A DNA stretch of 62,960 nucleotides from an uncultured Lactobacillus sp. (lineage in GTDB: Bacteria > Bacillota > Bacilli > Lactobacillales > Lactobacillaceae), in the NCBI RefSeq assembly GCF_944327175.1, contig NZ_CALVGT010000024.1:1-62960 (forward strand), written 5' to 3'. Below, piece after piece: positions 6,947 through 15,060 of this stretch; the stretch's first letter is position 1; each line of letters opens with the position of its first letter. The notes under the pieces were generated by a model that had not been told where the DNA came from, did no database searches, and worked only from the letters and a program-made list of their open reading frames with translations. Made by a program: the position numbers and the translations under genes.

Positions 6947-9157
6947 TTAGTATTGGCTGTTCTTCTGCTTTTCCAAGCTGGCTTCCTCGCTGACCATGCC
7001 CAAGCTCATGTGCTTGGCCCGGTGGGCGATTTCTTCATGCCGGCCGTGAACCATTGGCCGCTTCAGCGGGTTGCCCAAGTAGCCGCAGGTCCGCTTGACG
7101 CAGTCGCAGGTTTCCGGGTTGTGGTTGCCGCATTGCGGGCATTCAAAGCCCTTGGCGGTTGACTTGAACTCGCCGGCAAAGCCGCATTCGTAGCACTTGT
7201 CGATCGGGGTGTTGGTACCCAGGTAGCCGACTCTGTCGTAAGCCCAGTCCCAGACAGCTTCCAGGGCGGCCGGGTTTTGCTTCAGGTTCGGGTATTCGCA
7301 GTAGTGGATGAAACCACCGGCAGCGTAGTATGGGTAGTCCTTTTCAAAGTCCAGCTTTTCAAATGGGGTCGGGTGCTTGCGGACGTCATAGTGGAAGGAG
7401 TTGGTGTAGTATTCCTTGTCCGTGATGTCCTTGACCTTGCCGAACTTCTCCGTATCCAGGCGGCAGAAACGGTCAGTCAGACTTTCACTTGGGGTGGAGT
7501 AAACGCTGTAGTGGTAGTGGTTCGGGTCTTCCTTTTCCCACTTGGCGCAGGCATCATGCAGCTTCTTGACCACTTCCAAAGTGAAGGCCTTGGCTTCCGG
7601 GTTCTTTTCCCAGTCTGGCCCGTAGAAGACCGTGCCAACTTCGTAAAGGCCGATGTAGCCCAGGGAAACCGTAGCCCGGCCGTTCTTGAATAAGTCGTTG
7701 ACGTCACCATCATCGCCAACCCCTTGGCCAAAGGCGCCGTATTCGTACAGGGTTGGAGCGTTGACCGGCTTAGCTTCAGTGACCTTCTTAGCCTTGTATT
7801 CGCAGGCTTGCCGGCCCAGTTCCAAGCGGTCATTGAAGATTTCCCAGAAGTGGTCCATGTCGCCCTGGCTTTCCATGGCGATTCTTGGCAGGTTCAAAGT
7901 AACCACGCCCAGGTTCATCCGCCCGGAGTTGACTTCCTGGCCATTTTCATCCTTCCAGCCTTGCAGAAAGGACCGGCAGCCCATCGGGGCCTTGAATGAG
8001 CCAGTGATGTCGATGATCTTGTCGTAGCTTAAAACGTCTGGGTACATCCGCTTAGTAGCACATTCCAGAGCCAGCTTCTTAACATCGTAGTTCGGGTCGC
8101 CCGGGTGGAGGTTAAGCCCCTTCTTCAAAGTGAAGACCAGCTTCGGGAAGATGGCTGTCCGGTGTTCCCGACCCAGGCCTTCGATGCGGACCTTCAAGAT
8201 GTCCTTTTGGATTTCCTTTTCAATCCAGTTGGTCCCCAGACCGAAGCCCAAGGTGGTGAAAGGCGTCTGCCCCTGGCTGGAGAACATGGTGTTGATCTCG
8301 TATTCCAGGCTCTGCATAGCGTCGTAGATGTCCTTTTGGGTCCGCTTCTTAGCAAAAGCCTGCACCTTGTCTTCGTCGTCGATAAATTCACGCCCTTCTT
8401 CCAGGTGCTTTTTGTAGTTCTTTTCGGCAAAAGGCGCCAGGACTTCGTCGCAGCGGTCAAAGGAGCAGCCGCCGTATTGGCTGGAAGCCACGCTGGTGAT
8501 GATCTGGGCTACCTGGCTGGTGGCCACCCGGATGGAGTTCGGCACTTCCACGAAGGCGTTGCCGATCTTGAAACCGTGGTTGAGCATGTAGTCAAAGTCG
8601 ATCAAGCAGCAGTTGGACATTGGTGAAAGGGGCGTGTAGTCTAGGTCGTGCCAGTGGATGTCCCCGCGCAGGTGGGCCTTGGCGATGTGCTGAGGCATCA
8701 AGGTCAGGCCGACCGTCTTGCCCACCGTCCCGGCAGTCAAGTCCCGCTGGGTGGCAAAGACGTCAGAGTCCTTGTTGGCATTTTCGTGGACGATGCTTGG
8801 GTCCTTGTCGACCAGCTTGGCCAGGCGCTGCTTGGTGTCAGTTTCTGCCCGCCAGTCAGCTTCGTCTTCCTGCCGCTTGGCTTCGTATTCCCTGGCTTCA
8901 TTCAGATAGCCCAGTTCGTTCAAGCTGGCCTTAAAAGCATCGTGGACCTGAACGGCGTCAACCGTGTAGGCGGCCAGCTTGGCGTAAACCTTGCTCAAAA
9001 CGGCAGCCTTGATTTCGCTGTCTTCCAGGCCAAGTTCATCCAGAACCATTTCCAGCTTGAATTGTTCAAATTTAAATGGGGCGCCGTCGCGCTTGATGAA
9101 CTTCTTTGGCGCGTTAGCGAAATTCAAGCTCACAGTTTCTGCTGCTGGCTTTAACAT
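6947..9157 (-). CDS. nrdD: Anaerobic ribonucleoside-triphosphate reductase NrdD
   Basis: A 736-residue class III ribonucleotide reductase that makes dNTPs without oxygen, activated by NrdG. An N-terminal ATP-cone (KKFIKRDGAPFKFEQFKLEMVL onward) is followed by the catalytic barrel. The C-terminus has the zinc site CYECG...CPQCG and the glycyl-radical motif RTCGYLGNP, with the radical Gly near residue 692. The chosen ATG encodes MLKPAAETV and has AAGAGG 11 nt upstream; an in-frame TTG eight codons earlier overlaps that site and is rejected. The upstream region (9243-9331) holds candidate NrdR boxes. Confidence 0.95.
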   Translation of the reverse strand: MLKPAAETVSLNFANAPKKFIKRDGAPFKFEQFKLEMVLDELGLEDSEIKAAVLSKVYAKLAAYTVDAVQVHDAFKASLNELGYLNEAREYEAKRQEDEADWRAETDTKQRLAKLVDKDPSIVHENANKDSDVFATQRDLTAGTVGKTVGLTLMPQHIAKAHLRGDIHWHDLDYTPLSPMSNCCLIDFDYMLNHGFKIGNAFVEVPNSIRVATSQVAQIITSVASSQYGGCSFDRCDEVLAPFAEKNYKKHLEEGREFIDDEDKVQAFAKKRTQKDIYDAMQSLEYEINTMFSSQGQTPFTTLGFGLGTNWIEKEIQKDILKVRIEGLGREHRTAIFPKLVFTLKKGLNLHPGDPNYDVKKLALECATKRMYPDVLSYDKIIDITGSFKAPMGCRSFLQGWKDENGQEVNSGRMNLGVVTLNLPRIAMESQGDMDHFWEIFNDRLELGRQACEYKAKKVTEAKPVNAPTLYEYGAFGQGVGDDGDVNDLFKNGRATVSLGYIGLYEVGTVFYGPDWEKNPEAKAFTLEVVKKLHDACAKWEKEDPNHYHYSVYSTPSESLTDRFCRLDTEKFGKVKDITDKEYYTNSFHYDVRKHPTPFEKLDFEKDYPYYAAGGFIHYCEYPNLKQNPAALEAVWDWAYDRVGYLGTNTPIDKCYECGFAGEFKSTAKGFECPQCGNHNPETCDCVKRTCGYLGNPLKRPMVHGRHEEIAHRAKHMSLGMVSEEASLEKQKNSQY

Positions 9158-9242
9158 GACAATTAACCTCTTATCTCTCAAAAATACTTTACGTTTTTTA
9201 CATCCAGCCTCTGGGGCTGTTTAAGCGAGTTGACCACAAGCA

Positions 9243-9331
9243 GTAGACTATCTTGTAGATTAAGTGTGGATAACCACCACATCTTGTTTAGTTTATGAGA
9301 TAAGCATAGCACAAACTACCAGATATTGTGG
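9243..9331. promoter_or_regulatory. Candidate NrdR boxes upstream of nrdD; rest of 9182-9525 noncoding
   Basis: Three sites resemble the palindromic NrdR box acaCwAtATaTwGtgt: 9243-9258 (GTAGACTATCTTGTAG), 9274-9289 (CCACCACATCTTGTTT) and 9316-9331 (CTACCAGATATTGTGG). Centre-to-centre distances are 31 and 42 bp, close to whole helical turns, as seen for paired NrdR boxes. NrdR represses ribonucleotide reductase genes when dATP is high. Matches are imperfect (about 7 to 11 of 16). Elsewhere in this 344-nt gap only the upstream terminator (9479-9512) and a cre-like AAAGCGCTT at 9453-9461 were noticed. Confidence 0.45.
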
Positions 9332-9478
9332 TCTATACAAAGACGCGTTTGTGTTAAACAGCAGAGCAGAATTCAGTTGTCACGGGACTTGGAGCCCGTA
9401 TATTTTTAAAAAAAGAATATTTTGTTAGAGCAAATATTTTTATCCTTTTGGCAAAGCGCTTCGAAAATTTTAAAAAGG

Positions 9479-9512
9479 TGAAAAAAAAGCCCTTGATTTT
9501 CATCAAGGGCTT
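9479..9512 (-). terminator. Terminator after the ATP-grasp gene
   Basis: AAGCCCTTGAT and ATCAAGGGCTT form a perfect 11-bp stem with a 4-nt loop, followed on the minus strand by T8. It lies 13 nt past the ATP-grasp stop. Confidence 0.92.
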
Positions 9513-9525
9513 ATAAAAGTATTGG

Positions 9526-10785
9526 CTATTTATCGAAGTACTGGCCCTTGTTAACCTGGAAGTAGGTCTTGAAGCGCTTGTAGTAGTTGTGGAACATGTA
9601 CTTCATCAAGAGCCAGCGCTTAAAGGAGCCGTCCTGGTCGTAGAAGACGGTCGTCCCCACCTGGCCGGCATCGATCAGTTTCAAGGCCGCCTGCTTGGCC
9701 TCGTTGTCGACCGCATATTCCTTGAAGATCTTCTCCGGCACGCCCAGCCAGAGCATGTGGCTGCTCTCCAGCTTGTTGGCATAGACGGTCTCCTGGCCGG
9801 CCAAGGAGTCTTCAGCGTAATCTTCCACGTACCACTTGGCCAGGTTGTAGCCGTTCAAGGTCACGTAGAAGCTGGACCGGCCTTGGCGGAGGTTGATTTC
9901 AAAGAACTTGTACTGGCCGTCGCGGGCATCGTACTTGATGTCGAAGTTGGCCATGCCGACATAGTTGATCTTCTCCAGGAAGGTCTGGACAGTCTCGTAG
10001 AGCTTTTCGTCATAGGCCGGCAAAATAGCCATGTAGTTCCCAATTGACTGCGGAGTCGGGTCTTCCAAAAGCGGGTGGCCCAGGCACATCATCTTGACCT
10101 GGTGGTTCTTGTCCACGTAGGCATTCAAGACCCGCATGTTGGAGTCGTCGCCCGGGATGAAGTCCTGCAGGATCAAGTCTTCCTTGTAGCCATTGGTGTA
10201 GATCTTGCCCACAATGTCCTTGAATTCATCCAGATCCTTAATGACAAAAGCCTTCTTCCGCCCTTCAAACTGGACATCCAGCCAGGAAACCGGGTCTTCC
10301 GGCTTCAAGGCAACCGGGAAGGCAAAAGGCACATCGGCATATGACCCATCCTGGTAGTCAGCCAGCTTGATGATCTTGGTCTTCGGGTAAGGCAGGCCGT
10401 ATTCTTCACAGACCTCGTAGAAGCCTTCCTTAGAGATCAGCTTTTCCAAAAGCTGGTAGTCGATGTAAGGAACGACGAAGGTCCCTTCCAGTTCCTGCTT
10501 GTGCTTAGCCAAAAGTTCCGCATAGCCGTCCCCACAAGCGATCAGAATGACTAGCTCTTCATGATTCTGGTATTCCTTGATTTTTTCCTGCATGACTTCC
10601 ATGAAGCCCGGGTCTTCGGAAAAACCAGGGTGCACTTCAACGTCCACGATCTTGGAATAGCGGGTGGCCGCCAATTGCGCTGCCGCCCAAGCCTGGACCT
10701 TGATGCCATATGCTTCGTTAAAAGACCGCGCCATCCCGTAAACGTTGATGTCGCTGCCAAGCAAAATTGGTGTAAATTTAGCCAT
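9526..10785 (-). CDS. ATP-grasp ligase, probable D-aspartate ligase type
   Basis: A 419-residue ATP-grasp enzyme. The N-terminus PILLGSDINVYGMARSFNE resembles the carboxylate-amine ligases that attach D-Asp to peptidoglycan precursors (Aslfm family). Conserved ATP-grasp features are FPVALKPEDPVSW (Lys of the ATP site), the ILQDFIPGDDSNMRVL core and FFEINLRQGRSSFY (metal-binding Glu/Asn). There is no signal peptide or membrane segment, so it acts in the cytoplasm. It lies 33 nt downstream of the AsnB-like gene. L. delbrueckii is known to have an L-Lys/D-Asp cross-bridge, and in L. lactis an AsnB-like protein (AsnH) amidates D-Asp, so the two genes may make D-Asn cross-bridges. The exact substrate is inferred; other carboxylate-amine ligase roles are possible. 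Confidence 0.7.
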   Translation of the reverse strand: MAKFTPILLGSDINVYGMARSFNEAYGIKVQAWAAAQLAATRYSKIVDVEVHPGFSEDPGFMEVMQEKIKEYQNHEELVILIACGDGYAELLAKHKQELEGTFVVPYIDYQLLEKLISKEGFYEVCEEYGLPYPKTKIIKLADYQDGSYADVPFAFPVALKPEDPVSWLDVQFEGRKKAFVIKDLDEFKDIVGKIYTNGYKEDLILQDFIPGDDSNMRVLNAYVDKNHQVKMMCLGHPLLEDPTPQSIGNYMAILPAYDEKLYETVQTFLEKINYVGMANFDIKYDARDGQYKFFEINLRQGRSSFYVTLNGYNLAKWYVEDYAEDSLAGQETVYANKLESSHMLWLGVPEKIFKEYAVDNEAKQAALKLIDAGQVGTTVFYDQDGSFKRWLLMKYMFHNYYKRFKTYFQVNKGQYFDK

Positions 10786-10818
10786 TAGTAATTAAATTCT
10801 CTTTCTCTTCTTTTTGGA

Positions 10819-12768
10819 TTAGAGCAGCTTGCCCTGGGCGATCAAGCTGGCCACTTCCGGCTGCACGTGCTGGTACTTGCGCACGGTTTCCTCGTAGTCA
10901 ACGAAGAAGAGCTTGTACCAAACCAGGAAGGTGTAGATTGCCCAGATCTGCCGGCGGTGAGAACCGTCCCCATTGTAGTTCTCATCCAGCAGGTCCAGGA
11001 TCTTCTTTTGTTCAAAAATATCATTGACGAAGTCTTCGCTGAAGAGGTCTCTGACCTGCTTGTAGAAACGCTCTTCCTGCAGCCATTGCTTGATTGGCGT
11101 CGGGAAGCCCAGCTTCGGCCGCTTGGCCCATTCATCTGGCAGGACCTGTTCTGAAGCCTTGCGCAGGGCGTACTTGGTGTCATATTTGTTGACCAGGTAC
11201 TTGCTTGGAATAGAGTTGGCCAGTTCGGCGATCTTCACGTCCAGGTAAGGCACCCGAAGTTCCAGGGAGTGGGCCATGGAAATCTTGTCAGCCTTCTGCT
11301 CGATGTCGTTGAGCATGAAGTGGTGCAGGTCGATGTACTGCATCTGCTTGACATTGTCCAGGTCCTTGACCTTCTTGAAGTCTTCCTGGTAGTTGCCGTT
11401 AACCGTCAGCTTGTTCCGGTAGCTCGGCTGCAAGACAGCGTTAGCGTCCTTGGAAGTGAAGATGGTCGGGTAGTCCATGTCGTAGATGACTGACTGGCCC
11501 ACGTAGAATTCGCTTGGTTCAGCCAGGTTGGTGTAAAGGTGCACCTTGCCCGGGAAGTTTGGCATCTTCTTGATCTTATGAGCCAGCTTAACCCGCTTGC
11601 CCTTTGGCAGCTTCTTCAGCTTGTCAGTAAAGACCTTGATGACATTGTTGTGGGTGTGCATCCCGTAGTTGACATAGCCGGCAAAAAGCTCATCGGCCCC
11701 TTCCCCGGACAAGGCAACGGTCACGTGCTTTCTAGCCAATTTGCACAGGTACCACAAAGGAATGATTGACGGGTTGGCGTCTGGTTCGTCCATATGGTAC
11801 TGCATTTCCGGGAAGTCCCGCATGGCTTCTTCTGAGTAGACCTTGTCAGCGTAGAAGTGCCAGCCGTTGATGTCGGCCAGGGCCTTGGCCTTGGAAGCTT
11901 CATCGTAGGTATTGTCGTCAAAGCCGATGGAGAAGACTTCATCCGGGTCCAAAAGGGCCGTCAAGAAGCTGGAGTCAACCCCTTCACTAAGGAAGGACCC
12001 GACCTTAACGTCGGCGTTACGGTAAAGGTCAACCGTTTCCTTCAAGTCTTCGTTGATCTTCTTGACCGTTTCTTCAAAGGAAAGGTTGTTGTCCTTGTAT
12101 TCAGCATCCCAGTACTGGTGGGTCTTCATCTTGCCGTCCTTGTATTCGAACCAGTGGCCTGGCTGGAAGCGGTAGACGTCCTTGAAGAAGGTTTCCTTAA
12201 GGTCGTTGTACTGGTTCATCAGGTATGGCTTGACGGCTTCGGTATTCAGTTCCTTTTTAAAATGAGGGAAGGGCAAAAAGCTCTTCAATTCTGAGCCGAC
12301 CAAAAGGTGGCCGTCCACGTCCTGGTAGTACATCGGCTTGATCCCGAAGAAGTCCCGGGCCCCGTACATGGTCTGGGTATTGTCGTCCCAGATGATAAAG
12401 GCGAACATCCCCCGGAGCCGCTTGAGGATCCCGTCCATCCCCCATTCTTCATAGCCGTGCAGGATGACTTCAGTGTCGGCCTTGGTGGAAAAGGTGTGGC
12501 CCGCCTTGATCAGTTCCTCTCTTAAGGGCTTGAAGTTGTAGATTTCCCCGTTGAAAATGATTGCTCGGCTGCGGTCTTCGTTGTAGATTGGCTGACTACC
12601 GCCCCGCAGGTCGATAATCGACAGTCTTCTGAAACCCAGGGCTACCTTGTCGTTGGTATACATCCCGTCACTGTTTGGTCCCCGGTGCTGGATGGTAGCC
12701 ATCATCTTACCGATGGCCGCCTGCTTGTCATTGATTTCTGGATCGTAAAAGGCGACAATTCCGCACAT
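10819..12768 (-). CDS. asnB: Asparagine synthetase (glutamine-hydrolysing) / AsnH-like amidotransferase
   Basis: A 649-residue class II glutamine amidotransferase. Met is followed by the catalytic Cys2 (MCGIVAF), then RGPNSDG and FNGEIYNF of the glutaminase domain. The synthetase half has the pyrophosphate loop as VGSFLSEGVDSS (SEGVDSS instead of the common SGGxDSS) and ALSGEGADELFAGY. It would adenylate an Asp carboxylate and amidate it with ammonia from glutamine. AsnB-type proteins make free asparagine, or amidate aspartate residues in the cell wall as AsnH does; pairing with an ATP-grasp ligase favours the wall role, but asparagine synthesis cannot be excluded. AAGGGAGAG is upstream of the ATG. 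Both genes share the terminator at 9479-9512. Confidence 0.88.
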   Translation of the reverse strand: MCGIVAFYDPEINDKQAAIGKMMATIQHRGPNSDGMYTNDKVALGFRRLSIIDLRGGSQPIYNEDRSRAIIFNGEIYNFKPLREELIKAGHTFSTKADTEVILHGYEEWGMDGILKRLRGMFAFIIWDDNTQTMYGARDFFGIKPMYYQDVDGHLLVGSELKSFLPFPHFKKELNTEAVKPYLMNQYNDLKETFFKDVYRFQPGHWFEYKDGKMKTHQYWDAEYKDNNLSFEETVKKINEDLKETVDLYRNADVKVGSFLSEGVDSSFLTALLDPDEVFSIGFDDNTYDEASKAKALADINGWHFYADKVYSEEAMRDFPEMQYHMDEPDANPSIIPLWYLCKLARKHVTVALSGEGADELFAGYVNYGMHTHNNVIKVFTDKLKKLPKGKRVKLAHKIKKMPNFPGKVHLYTNLAEPSEFYVGQSVIYDMDYPTIFTSKDANAVLQPSYRNKLTVNGNYQEDFKKVKDLDNVKQMQYIDLHHFMLNDIEQKADKISMAHSLELRVPYLDVKIAELANSIPSKYLVNKYDTKYALRKASEQVLPDEWAKRPKLGFPTPIKQWLQEERFYKQVRDLFSEDFVNDIFEQKKILDLLDENYNGDGSHRRQIWAIYTFLVWYKLFFVDYEETVRKYQHVQPEVASLIAQGKLL

Positions 12769-12815
12769 ATTTTCTCTCCCTTAATTCTAGTTAGTTTCTA
12801 TAAAGTCAACTTCTT

Positions 12816-12854
12816 ATTATAAAACAAGGGCTCTAATGTTTACAGAGTCCTTGT
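12816..12854 (-). terminator. Terminator after the phosphoesterase gene
   Basis: ACAAGG-CTCT arms (12844-12854 and 12824-12834) form an 11-bp stem with one mismatch around a 9-nt loop, followed on the minus strand by TTTTATAA. Confidence 0.75.
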
Positions 12855-12864
12855 CAATCTTTAC

Positions 12865-14265
12865 CTAAATGAAAAAAATTCTCCGTCTGGTCGCGGCCCC
12901 ATAGCCAAAGACCTTGATCCGCCGCCGGAAAAGGTCCAGGTTGACGACATAGCCGGCAAATTCATTCTGGTGGTCCATCTTCCGGTTTAAGTTCCTGTTA
13001 TACTTGGTCGTCAGCTGGTGGCTTGGGCCCATCAAGGCTGAGCAGTTGAAGAGGACATACTGGATGCCGTTTATCCGGTACTGGTCTTCCACATGCCGGT
13101 GGCCGCAGAAGTAGGCGATGATCCGGGCGTCCTTGACCTTGGTGAAGTCAAAGTCGTTGCTTAAGCGGAATTCCGCTGGCACGTCCTTGCTGGAGTGCAT
13201 CCGGCCCTTTTCCTTCTGGTTGAAAGCTACCAAGAGTTCATGCAGGGACCGCCCGTTATACTTCAAGGCATTGCCGCCCTTCCGGTTGATCGGGTTGGCG
13301 TGGCTGAGCAGGATGACCTGCTTGCCGCTTGACTGCTGCAGGATTTCGATCAGTTCCTGCACCTGGTCTTCCCGTACCCCCAGGGTCAATTTAACATCGT
13401 ACTTTTTCTGCCCTTTTTCATCCAAAATGTAGGGAATATCTGACGTATTCAGACTGATCACCCGGACATGGCCCTGGTCAAACCAGGCCACCCCGTGCTG
13501 GCGGGAAATGTAGCCCAATTCCCGCTGCCGGTACATATCCGGCCACATAATCTTCTCAAACTCCCGCTCCGGGAAGCTGGCCTTCAGGTCATGGTGCTCG
13601 TCAAACTTGTCGTTTTCATCATGGTTGCCCTTGATCATGAGGTAAGGCACCTTGCTGGACTTAAAGGAGTCCCGCAACTTCATCAGTTCGCTTTCACTAA
13701 TGAGGCCGGCGTCAGAGCCGTCGATCCAGTCGCCCAGGTGGCATTTGAGGTCCAAAATATCCAGCTGGTCCAGGTAGGAAAACTCTTTGACATGCATTAA
13801 GCCGTTCCAGCCGTAGAAGTCCAGGCTGTCAACGTTCTTGAAGTGGGTGTCGGTAATGACCCCGATATTGACAGAGTCGTCCCCTTCCCGGATTTCCTTT
13901 TTCACGTCGCTGACAAAGCGGGCCAGGTAGTCTTCCACGACATAGCGCCGGCCTGTTTCCCGGCTGCGGAAAGCCTTGAAGCGGTTCAGTTCCGGCACGA
14001 ATTTCCGGTCATATTCAGCGGCCAGGCTGTCGGTGCTTTCCGGACTGAGCGCCTGGTGCAGGATGCCCTGGTCATCTTGGTAGACCGTCAAGGTAAACGG
14101 CCGGCCGTCAGGCGTGGCGTCGCGAGCATCGACATGGTACTCCCCTACCGTCAGATACTTCTGCATGGGATCCAGGAGCTCGCCGCCATTCTTTTGCACG
14201 GCGTGCAGCTTGGAAGCCCCAACTGCCTTGTCAATAATTCCCTTTGTGTATTTAAACAGGTCCAT
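12865..14265 (-). CDS. Calcineurin-like metallophosphoesterase
   Basis: A 466-residue protein. Residues from about 150 onward form a calcineurin-like phosphoesterase domain with the metal motifs GVITDTHF (DxH), HLGDWIDG (GDxxD), IKGNHDEND (GNHD), LLSHANP and FCGHRHVE (GHxH). Such enzymes hydrolyse phosphomonoesters, phosphodiesters or nucleotides with a two-metal centre. The first 140 residues are not recognised and may modulate the fold. The start MDLFKYTKG is preferred because GGAAGGG lies 6 nt upstream; a longer frame of 19 extra codons runs back through the upstream terminator hairpin. Substrate is unknown. It is flanked by terminators on both sides, so it is probably monocistronic. Confidence 0.8.
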   Translation of the reverse strand: MDLFKYTKGIIDKAVGASKLHAVQKNGGELLDPMQKYLTVGEYHVDARDATPDGRPFTLTVYQDDQGILHQALSPESTDSLAAEYDRKFVPELNRFKAFRSRETGRRYVVEDYLARFVSDVKKEIREGDDSVNIGVITDTHFKNVDSLDFYGWNGLMHVKEFSYLDQLDILDLKCHLGDWIDGSDAGLISESELMKLRDSFKSSKVPYLMIKGNHDENDKFDEHHDLKASFPEREFEKIMWPDMYRQRELGYISRQHGVAWFDQGHVRVISLNTSDIPYILDEKGQKKYDVKLTLGVREDQVQELIEILQQSSGKQVILLSHANPINRKGGNALKYNGRSLHELLVAFNQKEKGRMHSSKDVPAEFRLSNDFDFTKVKDARIIAYFCGHRHVEDQYRINGIQYVLFNCSALMGPSHQLTTKYNRNLNRKMDHQNEFAGYVVNLDLFRRRIKVFGYGAATRRRIFFI

Positions 14266-14289
14266 TTCTACCCTTCCAAAAAGCCTAAA

Positions 14290-14317
14290 ATCACAAAAAG
14301 CCGGGCCTCCCCCGGCT
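14290..14317 (-). terminator. Terminator after the 14323-14808 gene
   Basis: AGCCGGG-GGAGG-CCCGGCT followed by TTTTTGTGATTTT on the minus strand, just after the stop of the unknown gene and just before the phosphoesterase start. Confidence 0.88.
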
Positions 14318-14322
14318 CTCAA

Positions 14323-14808
14323 TTATAGATTTTCTGCTAAAGCGTGTGCCGCCAGGCCCAAGGAAAGCACGGCATCCTTGGACAAGACGTTGCGCAGGTC
14401 GGCAGCGGCGATGGCTTCAACCGCCCCGATTACCTTGAGCCCGTAGACCAAAACGTGCATGTCGGTTCTTGGCACATAGTTGCCTTCGACATAAACATCT
14501 TCGTGATTATAAGTCAAGTTGATTTCATCCTTGTCAACGAAACCGTCCACGTGGTTGGTCAAGATGCGGTCATGCAGGTCAGCCAGCTTACCAGTCAAAT
14601 TAGTCAAGGCCAGGTAGTGGTCACTTTCAGTTTCATAGTATTCGTCTTCGGTCCGGTCGAAGTAATTGCTGATGGGATCGTTCAAGACGCCCAAATCATC
14701 GATAGCCTGGTAAACCCGGCCGGTATCCAGCTTTGCTTCACCGTTAAGAATTTTGTCTTGAGCTTCAGCCAACTCGTCAGCCAGCTCCATGGTAGTTAAT
14801 TTTTCCAT
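14323..14808 (-). CDS. Conserved-looking cytoplasmic protein of unknown function
   Basis: A 161-residue protein not recognised by family. It is acidic and mostly helical in character, with no signal peptide, membrane segment or cysteine. An N-terminal Glu/Ala/Leu-rich stretch (MELADELAEAQDKILNGEA) is followed by a Tyr/Glu/Asp-rich middle (YFDRTEDEYYETESDHYLAL) and an Ala-rich hydrophobic end (GAVEAIAAADLRNVLSK). A near-perfect AAGGAGGA ribosome binding site 8 nt before the ATG and its own strong terminator show it is a real, well-expressed gene. It is transcribed away from oppA. No function is proposed. Confidence 0.75.
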   Translation of the reverse strand: MEKLTTMELADELAEAQDKILNGEAKLDTGRVYQAIDDLGVLNDPISNYFDRTEDEYYETESDHYLALTNLTGKLADLHDRILTNHVDGFVDKDEINLTYNHEDVYVEGNYVPRTDMHVLVYGLKVIGAVEAIAAADLRNVLSKDAVLSLGLAAHALAENL

Positions 14809-14960
14809 GTTGTCCTCCTTGCAATCTTACCCTAATTATAGCAAAAAGTTGGTCTGGAATAGCTTTTTTTACTTTGGCAAAGCGCTTTTTTAAGGATTAA
14901 AAGAGCTTCTTAAAAATAATGGCAAAAAAATTAAAGTACAACTAGCGCTTTTTAATTTAT

Positions 14961-14970
14961 TTGCTATAAT
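14961..14970 (+). promoter_or_regulatory. Extended -10 promoter of oppA
   Basis: TTGCTATAAT is a consensus -10 hexamer (14965-14970) with the TGn extension, about 90 nt upstream of the oppA start. A cre-like AGCGCTT sits at 14944-14950 where a -35 element would lie. Confidence 0.6.
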
Positions 14971-15060
14971 TAGTAATATCTCTTAGATCAGTAGTTTAGC
15001 TGCATCTATCTGCCCGTGTCATAATATATGAGTTTTACAAGAGAAAGAAGGCAACAAAAT

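Noticed and set aside
14323-14808. Toxin-antitoxin partner reading of the unknown 161-residue protein
   Set aside because: It is monocistronic with its own terminator and no partner gene; no motif supports it.
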